Positions 42,599 to 51,092 of a DNA stretch of 64,000 nucleotides are shown here, piece by piece; position 1 is the stretch's first letter, and the number at the start of each line of letters is the position of its first letter. The notes beneath the pieces are model-generated. The model was not told the DNA's origin. It worked only from the letters and a program-made list of their open reading frames with translations, and searched no databases. Origin of the DNA: a candidate division TA06 bacterium (GTDB taxonomy: Bacteria; Edwardsbacteria; AC1; EtOH8). Where the stretch lies: positions 1-64,000 of the forward strand of contig JACRJI010000016.1 of assembly GCA_016235665.1 (NCBI GenBank), written 5' to 3'. The position numbers were made by a program, and so were the translations under genes.

Positions 42599-42626
42599 AT
42601 TATATCCTAACCTGTTGTAATGTCAA
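42599..42626 (-). promoter_or_regulatory. Sigma70 promoter of the FemAB-GT4 pair
   Basis: A -35 TTGACA (42626-42621), a 16-bp spacer and a -10 TATAAT (42604-42599) are consensus. The leader to the ATG is about 140 nt; no clear structure was recognised in it. Confidence 0.8.
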
Positions 42627-42680
42627 TAGAAAAATGCCCTGGGCACACCGAAAAATAAGTTCGGAGCATCCAGGGACAAA

Positions 42681-42715
42681 GTAAGAACCCCTCCGGTTGG
42701 GACGGAGGGGTTCTT
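42681..42715 (-). terminator. Terminator after the zinc-ribbon gene
   Basis: AAGAACCCCTCCG and CGGAGGGGTTCTT form a 13-bp perfect stem with a 7-nt loop. The U-tract on the minus strand is imperfect. A weaker hairpin, CCCTGG...CCGAA/TTCGG...CCAGGG, follows at 42636-42674. Confidence 0.75.
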
Positions 42716-42747
42716 GATTACCGTATATTAATGTACAGTAATTACGA

Positions 42748-43020
42748 TTAGCGCTTCTTGTTGAAGCAGTCCGAGCAAAGCACCGGACGGTCGCCGGTGG
42801 GCTTGAAGGGGACTTCGGCTTCGTTGCCGCACTCGGCGCAGGTCACCTTGAACAACTGGCGCGGTCCGCGCTTGGAGTTCTTGTTAGCCTGACGGCAATC
42901 CGGGCAACGCTGGGGCTCGTTCTGGAAGCCCTTCTGTTGGTAGAATTCCTGCTCGCCGGCAGTAAAGGTGAATGGCTTGCTGCAGTCTTTGCAGGATAGG
43001 GTCTTGTCCGTGAAACTCAT
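42748..43020 (-). CDS. Small zinc-ribbon protein (CxxC-x17-CxxC type)
   Basis: This 90-residue protein has two zinc-ribbon units: CKDCSKPF...CPDCRQANK and CAECGNEAEVPF...CSDCF. The second matches the CxxC-x17-CxxC family, often found in Chloroflexi and candidate phyla and of unknown role, perhaps nucleic-acid binding. AAGGAG lies 6 bases before the ATG at 43020. The transcript starts near 43124 and has an intrinsic terminator in its leader. Confidence 0.88.
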   Translation of the reverse strand: MSFTDKTLSCKDCSKPFTFTAGEQEFYQQKGFQNEPQRCPDCRQANKNSKRGPRQLFKVTCAECGNEAEVPFKPTGDRPVLCSDCFNKKR

Positions 43021-43058
43021 GTTTCTCCTTGGAATTTTGGTTTTTTGTCTGGAGGGAT

Positions 43059-43092
43059 AAAAAAAACCGTTTTGGTTTAACAACCGAAACGG
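43059..43092 (-). terminator. Intrinsic terminator inside the leader (attenuator)
   Basis: CCGTTTTGGTT (43067-43077) pairs with AACCGAAACGG (43082-43092) over 11 bp with one wobble. On the minus strand eight Ts follow (43066-43059). It lies between the promoter at 43131-43159 and the start codon at 43020, where nothing else needs terminating. Confidence 0.8.
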
Positions 43093-43130
43093 GATTCTAC
43101 TTCTCCAAACGTTCTATTGTTACTGTTGCA

Positions 43131-43159
43131 ATAATAACACAATAACCGCAACTTGTCAA
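43131..43159 (-). promoter_or_regulatory. Sigma70 promoter of the zinc-ribbon gene
   Basis: A -35 TTGACA (43159-43154), a 17-bp spacer and a -10 TATTAT (43136-43131). Confidence 0.8.
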
Positions 43160-43385
43160 GGGGTAAGTGAAAATATTTTAATATTTCTTGCCTAGGGGCC
43201 TTTTGCCCGAATTCTCCTAAATTGACAGGATTAACATAATTGGCTGGATTTTTTCCTAATGCCCGAATATGTTATTCTGATTTTTTTATCGTGTAAATCC
43301 GCTTACGCTATCTATTAGACTTCCTCGAGTGCCATAGCTTTAGCGGAGGCACTCCTGTCTGACCCCGGGTCAAAAAAATCAATTG

Positions 43386-43415
43386 TTGACAGCGGCATGG
43401 GTTTTGGAATATAAT
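43386..43415 (+). promoter_or_regulatory. Sigma70 promoter of the cobalamin uptake operon
   Basis: A -35 TTGACA (43386-43391), an 18-bp spacer and a -10 TATAAT (43410-43415) place the transcript start just before the riboswitch. Confidence 0.82.
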
Positions 43416-43421
43416 CCCATC

Positions 43422-43632
43422 TTCAAGGTGCCCCATCTTTTTTGGGGATAATCGGGAATCCCGTGAAAACCGGGAGCTGCCCCGCAACTGTGAACCTTTT
43501 TTGCCACAAAGACACAAAGGCACAAAGACAATTTACTTTATGCTGTGTGTCACTTGGGCAAAGTGCCAAAGTTTATGCCACTGTTTTACGACGGGAAGGC
43601 GCTTTGGTAAAGGCAAGCCAGGAGACCGGCCT
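43422..43632 (+). ncRNA. Cobalamin riboswitch
   Basis: The leader contains the conserved cobalamin aptamer pieces in order: AAGGTGCC, GATAATCGGGAATCCCGTGA, GAGCTGCCCCGCAACTGT and, after a variable segment, the B12 box AGCCAGGAGACCGGCC ending near 43631. The variable peripheral arm is enlarged by CCACAAAGACACAAAGGCAC, a simple dispersed repeat. It controls the following btuF-btuC-btuD-receptor operon, presumably shutting it off when cobalamin is plentiful. Confidence 0.93.
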
Positions 43633-43763
43633 TGAAAAGGGAACTGGGACTGGATTACTGAGATTTATTCACTAATCCCAAAAATCTATCCCCTGTTCCC
43701 AGCTAGTACTCCGGCTTCGCGGGAAGGCCGGGCTGAATGTAGCATTTGTTAAAAGATTGCCAG

Positions 43764-43808
43764 CCCGTTCTTCCGGCCAAAAAGCCGGGGGAACGGGTTT
43801 TTGTTTTT
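43764..43808 (+). terminator. Riboswitch expression-platform terminator
   Basis: CCCGTTCTTCCGGC and GCCGGGGGAACGGG pair over about 14 bp with wobbles, followed by TTTTTGTTTTT. It ends 35 bp before btuF. GGGCTG at 43730-43735 could pair with CAGCCC at 43761-43766 as an antiterminator. Confidence 0.85.
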
Positions 43809-43841
43809 AAGAACAGATCAATAATCAAGGACACCGACTGC

Positions 43842-44732
43842 ATGAAGCGATCACTTTATTACATATTCCTGTTGCTCCTCCTGGGCTGCAGCACCCAGCC
43901 CCGGCCGCACAATGAGGGGGCGCTGGTAGTTACCGACGACCTGGGCCGGACCGTCAGCCTGAGCAAGGCCCCTTTAAGAATCATCTCCTTTGCCCCCAGC
44001 CTGACGGAGATGGTCTACGCCCTGGGCGGAGGGGACCGGCTGACGGGGATCACCGCCTGGTGCAACTGGCCGCCCCAAGCCAAAGAGAAGACCGTGGTGG
44101 GCGACATGATGAGCCCCAACTTTGAGCGGATGGTCTCGCTTAAACCGGACCTGGCCCTGATGATCGGCAGCCGGCCCAGCCCGCTGCTTAAGAAGTTTGA
44201 AGCCCTGAACATTCCGGTGCTCTGCTTTAAGGACGAGACCGTGGCCGACATCCAAAGGGCGGTAAAAATGCTGGGCATGATATTGGATTGTCCGAGCCGG
44301 GCGGATTCCTTGAACCGGGAAATGGATCTTCAGCTGGCTGTAATCAAAGCCGCGGTGGATCAGGTGCCTATGAATCAAAGGCCGAAGGTCTTCGCCGAGC
44401 TGGGTTCCTCCCCCCTGTTCGCCGCCGGAGACTCCAGTTTCATCGGCCAGATGATAGCCCTGGCCGGGGGCATCAATGTCAACGGAAGCATCCCCTCATC
44501 ATACGCCGCAGTCAATCCCGAGCTGGTGGTCAAAGGCGACCCCGACATCATAATCGTGCTCCACCCCCAGACCGGCAAAGAACAGATCAGGCAACGGGTG
44601 GGCTGGCAGAACATCTCCGCCGTCAAAAGCGGAAAGATCTACCCCGGACTGGACCAGGACGTGATCCTGCGCCCCGGCCCCCGTTTCACGGAAGGATTGA
44701 AGATACTTCATGGGATATTCTATGCGCCGTAA
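43842..44732 (+). CDS. btuF: Cobalamin-binding lipoprotein of ABC transporter (BtuF)
   Basis: This 296-residue periplasmic binding protein captures cobalamin and delivers it to BtuCD. A lipoprotein signal ends LLLLLGCST, so it is membrane-anchored. The class III fold shows RIISFAPSLTEMVYALGGGDRLTGITAWCNWP, with the paired Rossmann lobes and long linking helix following (two motifs quoted together). The start at 43842 (MKRSLYY) has AAGGA upstream and is behind the riboswitch terminator. It overlaps btuC. Confidence 0.92.
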   Translation: MKRSLYYIFLLLLLGCSTQPRPHNEGALVVTDDLGRTVSLSKAPLRIISFAPSLTEMVYALGGGDRLTGITAWCNWPPQAKEKTVVGDMMSPNFERMVSLKPDLALMIGSRPSPLLKKFEALNIPVLCFKDETVADIQRAVKMLGMILDCPSRADSLNREMDLQLAVIKAAVDQVPMNQRPKVFAELGSSPLFAAGDSSFIGQMIALAGGINVNGSIPSSYAAVNPELVVKGDPDIIIVLHPQTGKEQIRQRVGWQNISAVKSGKIYPGLDQDVILRPGPRFTEGLKILHGIFYAP

Positions 44733-45690
44733 CATCAAAGCCTGGTATTACCTGGCGCCCTTAAGCCTTATGACCGGCCTGCTGGGACTTGCTTCCGGGC
44801 CGGCCGGTTTTGGGCTGTTAAGCGACCCGCAGGTGATGGCCATCCGCCTACCCCGGGTGCTGCTGGGGATGCTGGCCGGAGCCGGGCTGGCCTCATCCGG
44901 TGCGGCCCTGCAGGCCGCCCTGGGCAACCCGCTGGCCGAACCTTATCTGTTGGGCGTCTCCGGAGGCGCGGCTTTTGGGGCGGCTTTGGCCCTGCTGATG
45001 GGACTTTCGGCCGGGTTGGGCGGAGCTCTGGGACTGCCCTTGTTCTCGCTGGCCTTCGGCCTTTTAGCCCTCTATGTAGTCTACAGTTTGAGCAAGGTTG
45101 GGTCCAGGCTGCCGGCGGAGACGGTGATCCTCTCCGGAATAATAGTCAACGCCTTCTTCTCGGCCCTGATCATGCTGCTTTTGGCTCTGGCCGGGCGCCA
45201 GCTGCAGGAGATGATCTATCTTTTGATGGGCAACCTTGGGATGATCTTCGGCACCCAAAGCCTCTATCTGTTGTGGGTCTGTGCCGCCATTATTGTATTT
45301 TGTACCGGCTACCTCTGGAACCAGGGGCGCAACCTGGACCTTCTTTCTTTGGGGGAACAGCCTGCCCAAAGCCTGGGGCTTAAGGTGGAGAAGTTGAAAG
45401 TGCGGATACTTTTGGCCTCGGCCCTGATGGTGGCGGCGGTGGTCTCGCTGGCCGGAGTGATCGGCTTCGTGGGGCTGGTGGTCCCCCACCTGGCCCGGAT
45501 GATCGCCGGTCCCAAGAATTCCAGGCTGCTTCCCCTGTCGGTGGTGCTGGGAGCAGATCTCTTAGTGCTGGCAGACGCCCTGGCCCGGACCATCGCCCCC
45601 CAGGAGATCCCGGTGGGAGTGATCACCTCGCTTTTGGGCGTGCCGTTCTTCATTTACCTGCTGCGGCGCAAAAAGAGGAACGGGTTATGA
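44710..45690 (+). CDS. btuC: Cobalamin ABC transporter permease (BtuC/FecCD family)
   Basis: This protein of about 326 residues has roughly ten helices. RLPRVLLGMLAGAGLASSG and LGNPLAEPYLLGVSGGAA are FecCD signatures, as is FVGLVVPHLARMIAGP in the second half. The start could be 44710 (overlapping btuF by 23 bp) or 44722; GGGAT precedes the second. It forms the membrane channel with BtuD. It overlaps btuD by ATGA. Confidence 0.93.
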   Translation: MGYSMRRNIKAWYYLAPLSLMTGLLGLASGPAGFGLLSDPQVMAIRLPRVLLGMLAGAGLASSGAALQAALGNPLAEPYLLGVSGGAAFGAALALLMGLSAGLGGALGLPLFSLAFGLLALYVVYSLSKVGSRLPAETVILSGIIVNAFFSALIMLLLALAGRQLQEMIYLLMGNLGMIFGTQSLYLLWVCAAIIVFCTGYLWNQGRNLDLLSLGEQPAQSLGLKVEKLKVRILLASALMVAAVVSLAGVIGFVGLVVPHLARMIAGPKNSRLLPLSVVLGADLLVLADALARTIAPQEIPVGVITSLLGVPFFIYLLRRKKRNGL

Positions 45691-46457
45691 TACAAGTAAA
45701 AGGCCTTTCATATAGCTATGGCCCGTTAAAGGCATTGAATGATGTCAGTTTTTCCCTGCCAAAGGGAAAGGTGGTGGGCCTGCTGGGCCCCAACGGGTCC
45801 GGCAAAAGCACCCTCTGCCTGAGCTTAGGCGGAATGCTGGATAAAAAAGGATCTTCAGGAGAAATAAATATATCCGGCCAAGACCTGGAAAGTTTTGCCC
45901 CGGAAGAGCTGGCCCTGAAGATGGCCGTGGTCTTCCAGGACAATTTGTTCTCCTTTGACTTCACCGCTTACGAGATCGTGCTGATGGGCCGCAGCCCCTA
46001 CTTAAGGCCACTCCAGCCCGAAGGACCGGAAGACCACCGGATCGCCGAACAAGCCATGCGAGAATGCGACTGTTTTGAGTTTAAAGACCGGCCCATCAGG
46101 AGCCTTTCCGGCGGCGAGCGCCAGCGGGTGGTGCTGGCCCGGGCTTTGGCTCAGACTACATCGGTCCTGTTGCTGGACGAGCCCACCAACCACCTGGACC
46201 TGAAGCACCAGAAACAGATCCTGTCTCTGGTTAGGGAACTGGCCGAGTCCAAAGGAGTGTTGTCGGTGGTGGTTCTGCACGACCTGAACCTGGCCGGACA
46301 GTTCTGCGACCACCTGTTGCTGCTGGACCAAGGCCGATTGGTAACGCAGGGAACTCCGGAGGAAGTGCTGACGCCGGAGAACTTGAACCCGGTCTACCAG
46401 ATCAATGTCCATAAGATATCCCATCCTGTGACCGGACGCCCCCAGATAATAATTTAA
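45687..46457 (+). CDS. btuD: Cobalamin ABC transporter ATPase (BtuD)
   Basis: The 256-residue ATP-binding subunit has Walker A GPNGSGKST, signature LSGGERQRVVLARAL, Walker B VLLLDEPTNHLDL and switch His in VVLHDLNLA. It powers BtuC. It is translationally coupled to btuC and followed after 16 bp by the small YezD-like gene. Confidence 0.95.
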   Translation: MIQVKGLSYSYGPLKALNDVSFSLPKGKVVGLLGPNGSGKSTLCLSLGGMLDKKGSSGEINISGQDLESFAPEELALKMAVVFQDNLFSFDFTAYEIVLMGRSPYLRPLQPEGPEDHRIAEQAMRECDCFEFKDRPIRSLSGGERQRVVLARALAQTTSVLLLDEPTNHLDLKHQKQILSLVRELAESKGVLSVVVLHDLNLAGQFCDHLLLLDQGRLVTQGTPEEVLTPENLNPVYQINVHKISHPVTGRPQIII

Positions 46458-46473
46458 CTGTTGAAAAAATAAT

Positions 46474-46641
46474 ATGCCGGAAAAAAATAAAAATTTCTCT
46501 GATACAAAAATACTGGATGAAATACTCGCCGCTATACATAACATCAACTATGGCGAGATACTGATAACCATTCATGACTCCAAAATCGTTCAGATAGAAA
46601 AGAGGGAGAAAAGAAGATTTATTCCGAAAGGAGGGACTTGA
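46474..46641 (+). CDS. YezD-like (DUF2292) small protein
   Basis: This 55-residue protein begins [20 protein letters not shown]. The stretch [20 protein letters not shown] matches the YezD/DUF2292 pattern (xGxIxIxIxDxKxVQIExxE), and it ends RRFIPKGGT. Function is unknown; the fold is a small beta hairpin with a helix. Relatives often sit beside genes for sulfur, metal or cofactor uptake. Here it sits between btuD and the receptor and is probably co-expressed with them under the cobalamin riboswitch. Confidence 0.82.
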   Translation: MPEKNKNFSDTKILDEILAAIHNINYGEILITIHDSKIVQIEKREKRRFIPKGGT

Positions 46642-46783
46642 GTATGTGAGATATTTTACCTCATCCGGAAACAAAAGCGACCGCAACAAACGGAGCTCGA
46701 ATTACATCCGTTCGCTATTTCAAATACAAATCACGGCCTACTGGACTACCAGTGGTAAAAACCCAATAAGGAGCGTTCTTTCC

Positions 46784-48682
46784 ATGTTGTTCTCACTGAT
46801 TACAATTATATTAATATCCTCAGCTAGCCCCGACAGCGCTGCCATTGCCCCGGCCATTGCTGACAGCACGGCCGATTCGATAGCCGTTTTGGACAGCACA
46901 GCCGCCGTTAAGACCAAAGAGATGAAGGATTCCCTGGCGGTCTATATGCTTAAGGGAATGGTGGTCACCGCCACCCGGACCCCGCTGGCCGAGCGTTCGG
47001 CCCCGGCCTCGGTGTCGGTGATCGAGCCCGAACCCCTGACCCCGAATGTGGACGCAGCCAACCGACTATCCCAGACCGCCGGAGCGTCCCTGGGCGGCAA
47101 CGGCGGCCTGGGCAGCGCCCTGGCGCTTTCCATCCGGGGGGCGGCCACCAACCAGGTGCTTTACCTGCTGGACGGTTTGCCGGTCAATTCGGCCCAGAAC
47201 GGGTCTTACGACCTCAACCGGATATTGAGCCAGGCCGAAAGGATCGAGATCGTGCGGGGGCCAGCCTCCAGCCTTTACGGGGCCAATGCCGCGGCCGGGG
47301 TGGTCAACATCATCACCCGGGATTCCAAACAACTAAAGCCGTATTCCAAGATAAATTTTGAAAAAGGCGGCTACGGTTCCCAGGTTTGGGAGGCCATGGT
47401 CTCAAGACCTTTGACCCAATGGGCCTCCATCTCCATGGGCGCCACCTGGAAGAAGACCGGCGGACAACGGGTCAATTCCGACTACGATGGAACAAATTAC
47501 TTCCTGGACCTGTTCGCCCAACCATACTCCAAGATCGAGACAAAGCTGCGTTATCAGGAGTATAAGTCCCAGAACGGTGTGCCGGGCTCGCTGCTTGATC
47601 CTTCCTATACCGACCGGCAGAAGGATTGGGGAAAGGATCTAAGTATAAAGGTCAGCTACGACCAGAACAGCTTTGTGGCCGTCTCCCGCAATTCCATCGA
47701 GAACATGAGTTATTCCTCTGTTGACAGCCGCAACTACACCCTCCAGACCAATGTGGACGGCCAATATCAGCATTCATGGATGCCCCAGATGACCACCACG
47801 GCGGGGGCCGGTTACCAGATGGTGGAAAGCGACATCTCCAATGTGGGAACGCCGGAAGTTCATCATCAAGCCGCCTTCCTGATCCAACAGATGGAGCCGT
47901 TAAAAGGCTTTTTGCTGGTGGGCAGTGTCAGGTACGACAAGGATTTTGCCTACCCGGCCCAGACCTCGCCCTCTGTTTCGCTTAACTACGGCTTTTTTGA
48001 AGGCTTGAATTTTTACGCCAGCTACGGCCGGGCATTTCGGGCCCCGACCCTGAACGAGCTTTACTGGAAGGACGACACCTGGATGATGTACGGCAATCCG
48101 GATCTCAAGCCCGAGAGATCCAGCCAGCTCGAAGCCGGGATAAAGACGGAGATTATGGAGATTTCGGCTTCCCTGTCCGTCTTCCAAAGGAACACGCTTG
48201 ACCTTATCATCTGGGATTATGATCCTTTGACCTGGGTGTCCAAAACCACCAATCTGGGCAAGACCATATCCCAGGGAGTTGAACTGCAGGCCGGCCGCAC
48301 TCTTTTTAACCTGGTCACTTTGGGCCTGAACTATACCTATTGTTTGACGGTTCAGGACACCGTGGGCCGGCCCGGTCTTCCCTTTAAGCCACAGCATATC
48401 GCCAACGGTTCCATCACCATCAACGATATTCAGATCGTGCCCGACCTGAAGCTGGGCTGGAAGTTCTGGTCCCAGTATTCCGACATCCAATGGGACAATA
48501 TGTACAACCAGATCCTTCCCCGTTACATAGTCAGCAACCAGGTACTTTCACTAAAGATCGCCGACGCCCGGGTCTATTACAAGGTGGAAAATCTGTTCAA
48601 CGCCAATTACCAGACCCGCTACGGCTATCCCATGCCCCGCCGCACCCAGTCGTTCGGGGTAACCCTGGAGCTGTGGGATTAA
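46784..48682 (+). CDS. btuB: TonB-dependent outer-membrane receptor, probably for cobalamin
   Basis: The 632-residue receptor has a signal peptide (LFSLITIILISSASPDSA), a TonB-box-like MVVTATRTP, a plug domain with IRGAATNQVLYLLDGLPVN and RIEIVRGPASSLYGANAAAG, and a 22-strand barrel including FRAPTLNELYWKD. It ends SFGVTLELWD. The start at 46784 has AAGGAG at the right distance; an in-frame extension upstream reads poorly. Its place in a cobalamin-riboswitch operon with btuFCD supports a BtuB role. A hairpin terminator follows. Confidence 0.9.
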   Translation: MLFSLITIILISSASPDSAAIAPAIADSTADSIAVLDSTAAVKTKEMKDSLAVYMLKGMVVTATRTPLAERSAPASVSVIEPEPLTPNVDAANRLSQTAGASLGGNGGLGSALALSIRGAATNQVLYLLDGLPVNSAQNGSYDLNRILSQAERIEIVRGPASSLYGANAAAGVVNIITRDSKQLKPYSKINFEKGGYGSQVWEAMVSRPLTQWASISMGATWKKTGGQRVNSDYDGTNYFLDLFAQPYSKIETKLRYQEYKSQNGVPGSLLDPSYTDRQKDWGKDLSIKVSYDQNSFVAVSRNSIENMSYSSVDSRNYTLQTNVDGQYQHSWMPQMTTTAGAGYQMVESDISNVGTPEVHHQAAFLIQQMEPLKGFLLVGSVRYDKDFAYPAQTSPSVSLNYGFFEGLNFYASYGRAFRAPTLNELYWKDDTWMMYGNPDLKPERSSQLEAGIKTEIMEISASLSVFQRNTLDLIIWDYDPLTWVSKTTNLGKTISQGVELQAGRTLFNLVTLGLNYTYCLTVQDTVGRPGLPFKPQHIANGSITINDIQIVPDLKLGWKFWSQYSDIQWDNMYNQILPRYIVSNQVLSLKIADARVYYKVENLFNANYQTRYGYPMPRRTQSFGVTLELWD

Positions 48683-48707
48683 AAGCTTTTTAAATTTTGA
48701 TCTTTGG

Positions 48708-48733
48708 AGCCCGGCTTATATTTAAGCCGGGCT
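48708..48733 (+). terminator. Hairpin terminator after the receptor gene
   Basis: AGCCCGGCTTA (48708-48718) pairs perfectly with TAAGCCGGGCT (48723-48733). Only a weak U-tract follows. Confidence 0.65.
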
Positions 48734-48745
48734 TCAATATTTAGT

Positions 48746-48774
48746 TTGACTTATCCCCCTGCTTTGTATAAAAT
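48746..48774 (+). promoter_or_regulatory. Promoter of purN-lnt
   Basis: A -35 TTGACT (48746-48751), a 17-bp spacer and a -10 TAAAAT (48769-48774). The start codon of purN begins 8 bp after the -10, so the transcript may begin at or next to the ATG. Confidence 0.65.
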
Positions 48775-48781
48775 TAAACCC

Positions 48782-49411
48782 ATGGAACAGAAATTAAAGA
48801 TAGCCTGCCTGGTCTCGGGCGGGGGCACCAACCTTCAGGCCATCATCGACAACATCGAAGCCGGAAAACTGAAGGCGGAAATTGCCGCCGTGATCTCCAA
48901 CATCCCCGGGGCCGGAGCCTTGGAACGGGCTAAAAAACACGGCCTGCCGGCTTTTGTGATCAATCACAAGGACTTTGCATCCCGCGAGCTGTTCGACCGG
49001 GAACTGGCCGCCATCATCGACCGGCAGGGGGCGACCCTGGTCTGTCTCTGCGGGTTCATGAGGATCTTCAGCCCCTTCTTCGTGGAGCATTATCCCGGCC
49101 GGGTCATCAACATCCACCCCGCCCTGCTGCCCGACTTCGGCGGCAAGGGTTTTTACGGCCACAGGGTCCACGAGGCGGTGCTGGCTGCGGGCAGGACTGT
49201 ATCCGGCTGTACCGTCCACTTCGTGGACAGAGAAGTGGACCACGGCCCCATCATCCTCCAGCGCACCGTGCCGGTCCTTGTTGACGATACCCCGGAGACC
49301 CTGGCCGAAAGGGTTTTGAATGAAGAACACAAAGCCTATTCCCAGGCTATCGAGCTCTTTGCCCAGAACCGGCTGGAGATAAAGGACAGAAAGGTCCTGA
49401 TAAAACCATGA
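48782..49411 (+). CDS. purN: Phosphoribosylglycinamide formyltransferase
   Basis: The 209-residue PurN transfers a formyl group from 10-formyl-THF to GAR in purine synthesis. CLVSGGGTNLQAII binds the phosphate. The catalytic region shows CLCGFMRIFSPFFVEHYPGRVINIHPALLPDF, with Asn, His and the later VHFVDREVDHGPII Asp (motifs quoted in pieces). No ribosome site precedes the ATG at 48782, consistent with a leaderless message. It overlaps lnt by ATGA. Confidence 0.95.
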   Translation: MEQKLKIACLVSGGGTNLQAIIDNIEAGKLKAEIAAVISNIPGAGALERAKKHGLPAFVINHKDFASRELFDRELAAIIDRQGATLVCLCGFMRIFSPFFVEHYPGRVINIHPALLPDFGGKGFYGHRVHEAVLAAGRTVSGCTVHFVDREVDHGPIILQRTVPVLVDDTPETLAERVLNEEHKAYSQAIELFAQNRLEIKDRKVLIKP

Positions 49412-50970
49412 TCCAAAAACGATCCCTGCAATTCATGTTAGCAGGTCTCACCAGCCTGCTTTTATTTTCGACCTTCCCCCTGTTGACGATCTGGCCCCTG
49501 GCCTTCGTCTGCCTGATCCCCCTGATGTCCGCGGTCAAAGGGCTTTCGGCCAGAAAGACCTTCCTGCTCTCCTGGCTTTCGGGAACGCTCTTTTACATCG
49601 GCCTGCTGCACTGGATAGTCTTCAACCCGGCGGTGGAGGGCTGGGTAAAACCCCTGCTCTATCTGGGGGTAGTGCTGATCGGCTTCTACCTCTCGCTCTA
49701 TTTTGCCCTAAGCTTTGCCCTGGCCAAATGGCTGGCCGCCAGGACCAGGATGCCCTTCTGGGCCTGGCTGGCAATATGCATCCCTACGCTTGATCTTCTG
49801 CGCAGCCAGGGGCTTTTGGGATTTCCCTGGGGCAGCCTGGGATACGCGCTTGTCCCCTGGACAAACGGGATCCAGATGGCCTCGCTGACCGGAGTTTACG
49901 GCCTGACCTGCTGGACGGTGCTTATAAACGGCCTGCTCTTTGGTCTGGGATCAAGAATATGGGGCCAGCGGGCCGGTTTGCCAGAAACATTAAGAAAGCC
50001 CAAAACGATTGCAATGGCCCTGGGTTTGGTTTTGCTGCTGGTGCTGCCCCCCTGGCTGGGAAGCATAGCCGTCCGCTCGGTGGAAAAACTGTCTTTAACC
50101 TCTCCCCGGTTGAATACCGTTTTGATCCAGGGCAACATCCAGCAGGGTATGCGCTGGGACCGGGAATTCCAGCGTTTCAACTTTGAGGAATACAAAAGAC
50201 TGACACTGGACGCCTCTGCCCAAAAGGTTGGCCTGGTGGTCTGGCCGGAAACGGCCCTGCCGTTCTACCTGCGATTTCAACCCCATTACGGCAACCAGAT
50301 GCGGCAGCTGGCGGATCAGACAAATTCCCTGATCCTGACCGGGACCCCGGATATGGCCGTGGATGAAAGCCAAAAGGAACTGTATTACAACGCCGCCTTC
50401 CTCTTTGCCCCTGGCCGGGGGTTGTTGGGCAGTTACGCCAAGAGCCGGCTGGTGCCCTTCGGCGAAAGGTTTCCATTAAAGGACAGGATCCCGTTTTTAA
50501 AGAACGTCAATTTCGGCGAGGGGGAGTGGACCGCGGGCTCCGACACCATTGTGTTTGAAACGCCGGAGGCCGCCCTGTCCTGCCTGATCTGCTTCGAGTC
50601 CATCTTCCCGGAAATATCCCGGCATCAGGTGAACAAAGGCTCAATACTTCTGGTCAATATTACCAACGACGGCTGGTTCGGGCGCTCCGGGGCCGCCATG
50701 CAGCACGCCCAGATGGCCGTCCTGCGGGCGGTGGAGAACCGCCGGGCCGTGGCCCGCTGCGCCAACTCAGGAATATCCATGTTCATCCTGCCTACGGGAA
50801 AAGTGATCCAGCCCACCCCGCTTTATCAACAGACGGTGACGGTGGAGTCCCTTCCGTTATTGGGCATCAGGACCTTTTACAGCCGTTTCGGGGATTTGTT
50901 CCAGTATGGTCTGATCCTGCTGATCGCCATTGGAGTTTTGATCCCATTGGTCAAAAAAACGCGGTCTTAA
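49408..50970 (+). CDS. lnt: Apolipoprotein N-acyltransferase
   Basis: The 520-residue Lnt adds the third acyl chain to lipoproteins in the inner membrane. N-terminal helices precede a nitrilase-like domain with catalytic Glu in LVVWPETALPF, Lys in YAKSRLVPFGE and Cys in LICFESIFPE. The final helix lies near the C-terminus (YGLILLIAIGVLIPLV). It fits the lipoprotein load and Lol-type permease seen elsewhere in the window. A strong terminator follows. Confidence 0.95.
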   Translation: MIQKRSLQFMLAGLTSLLLFSTFPLLTIWPLAFVCLIPLMSAVKGLSARKTFLLSWLSGTLFYIGLLHWIVFNPAVEGWVKPLLYLGVVLIGFYLSLYFALSFALAKWLAARTRMPFWAWLAICIPTLDLLRSQGLLGFPWGSLGYALVPWTNGIQMASLTGVYGLTCWTVLINGLLFGLGSRIWGQRAGLPETLRKPKTIAMALGLVLLLVLPPWLGSIAVRSVEKLSLTSPRLNTVLIQGNIQQGMRWDREFQRFNFEEYKRLTLDASAQKVGLVVWPETALPFYLRFQPHYGNQMRQLADQTNSLILTGTPDMAVDESQKELYYNAAFLFAPGRGLLGSYAKSRLVPFGERFPLKDRIPFLKNVNFGEGEWTAGSDTIVFETPEAALSCLICFESIFPEISRHQVNKGSILLVNITNDGWFGRSGAAMQHAQMAVLRAVENRRAVARCANSGISMFILPTGKVIQPTPLYQQTVTVESLPLLGIRTFYSRFGDLFQYGLILLIAIGVLIPLVKKTRS

Positions 50971-50993
50971 TATTTCCCGACACAAGACATCAG

Positions 50994-51030
50994 GACGCCG
51001 GCAAGTTTGCCGGCGTCTTTTTTTGTTTTT
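50994..51030 (+). terminator. Strong intrinsic terminator after lnt
   Basis: GACGCCGGCAA and TTGCCGGCGTC form the stem (50994-51017), followed by TTTTTTTGTTTTT. Confidence 0.92.
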
Positions 51031-51092
51031 AGGGGAATAAAACCCCGCTTTCTCCTGTATATTTTACAGAACTAAAAAGAGGAGCAAGCACC

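Noticed and set aside
46646-46783. An N-terminal extension of the receptor gene
   Set aside because: The extension lacks a signal peptide and overlaps the region just after the YezD-like stop; AAGGAG and a signal peptide support the start at 46784.
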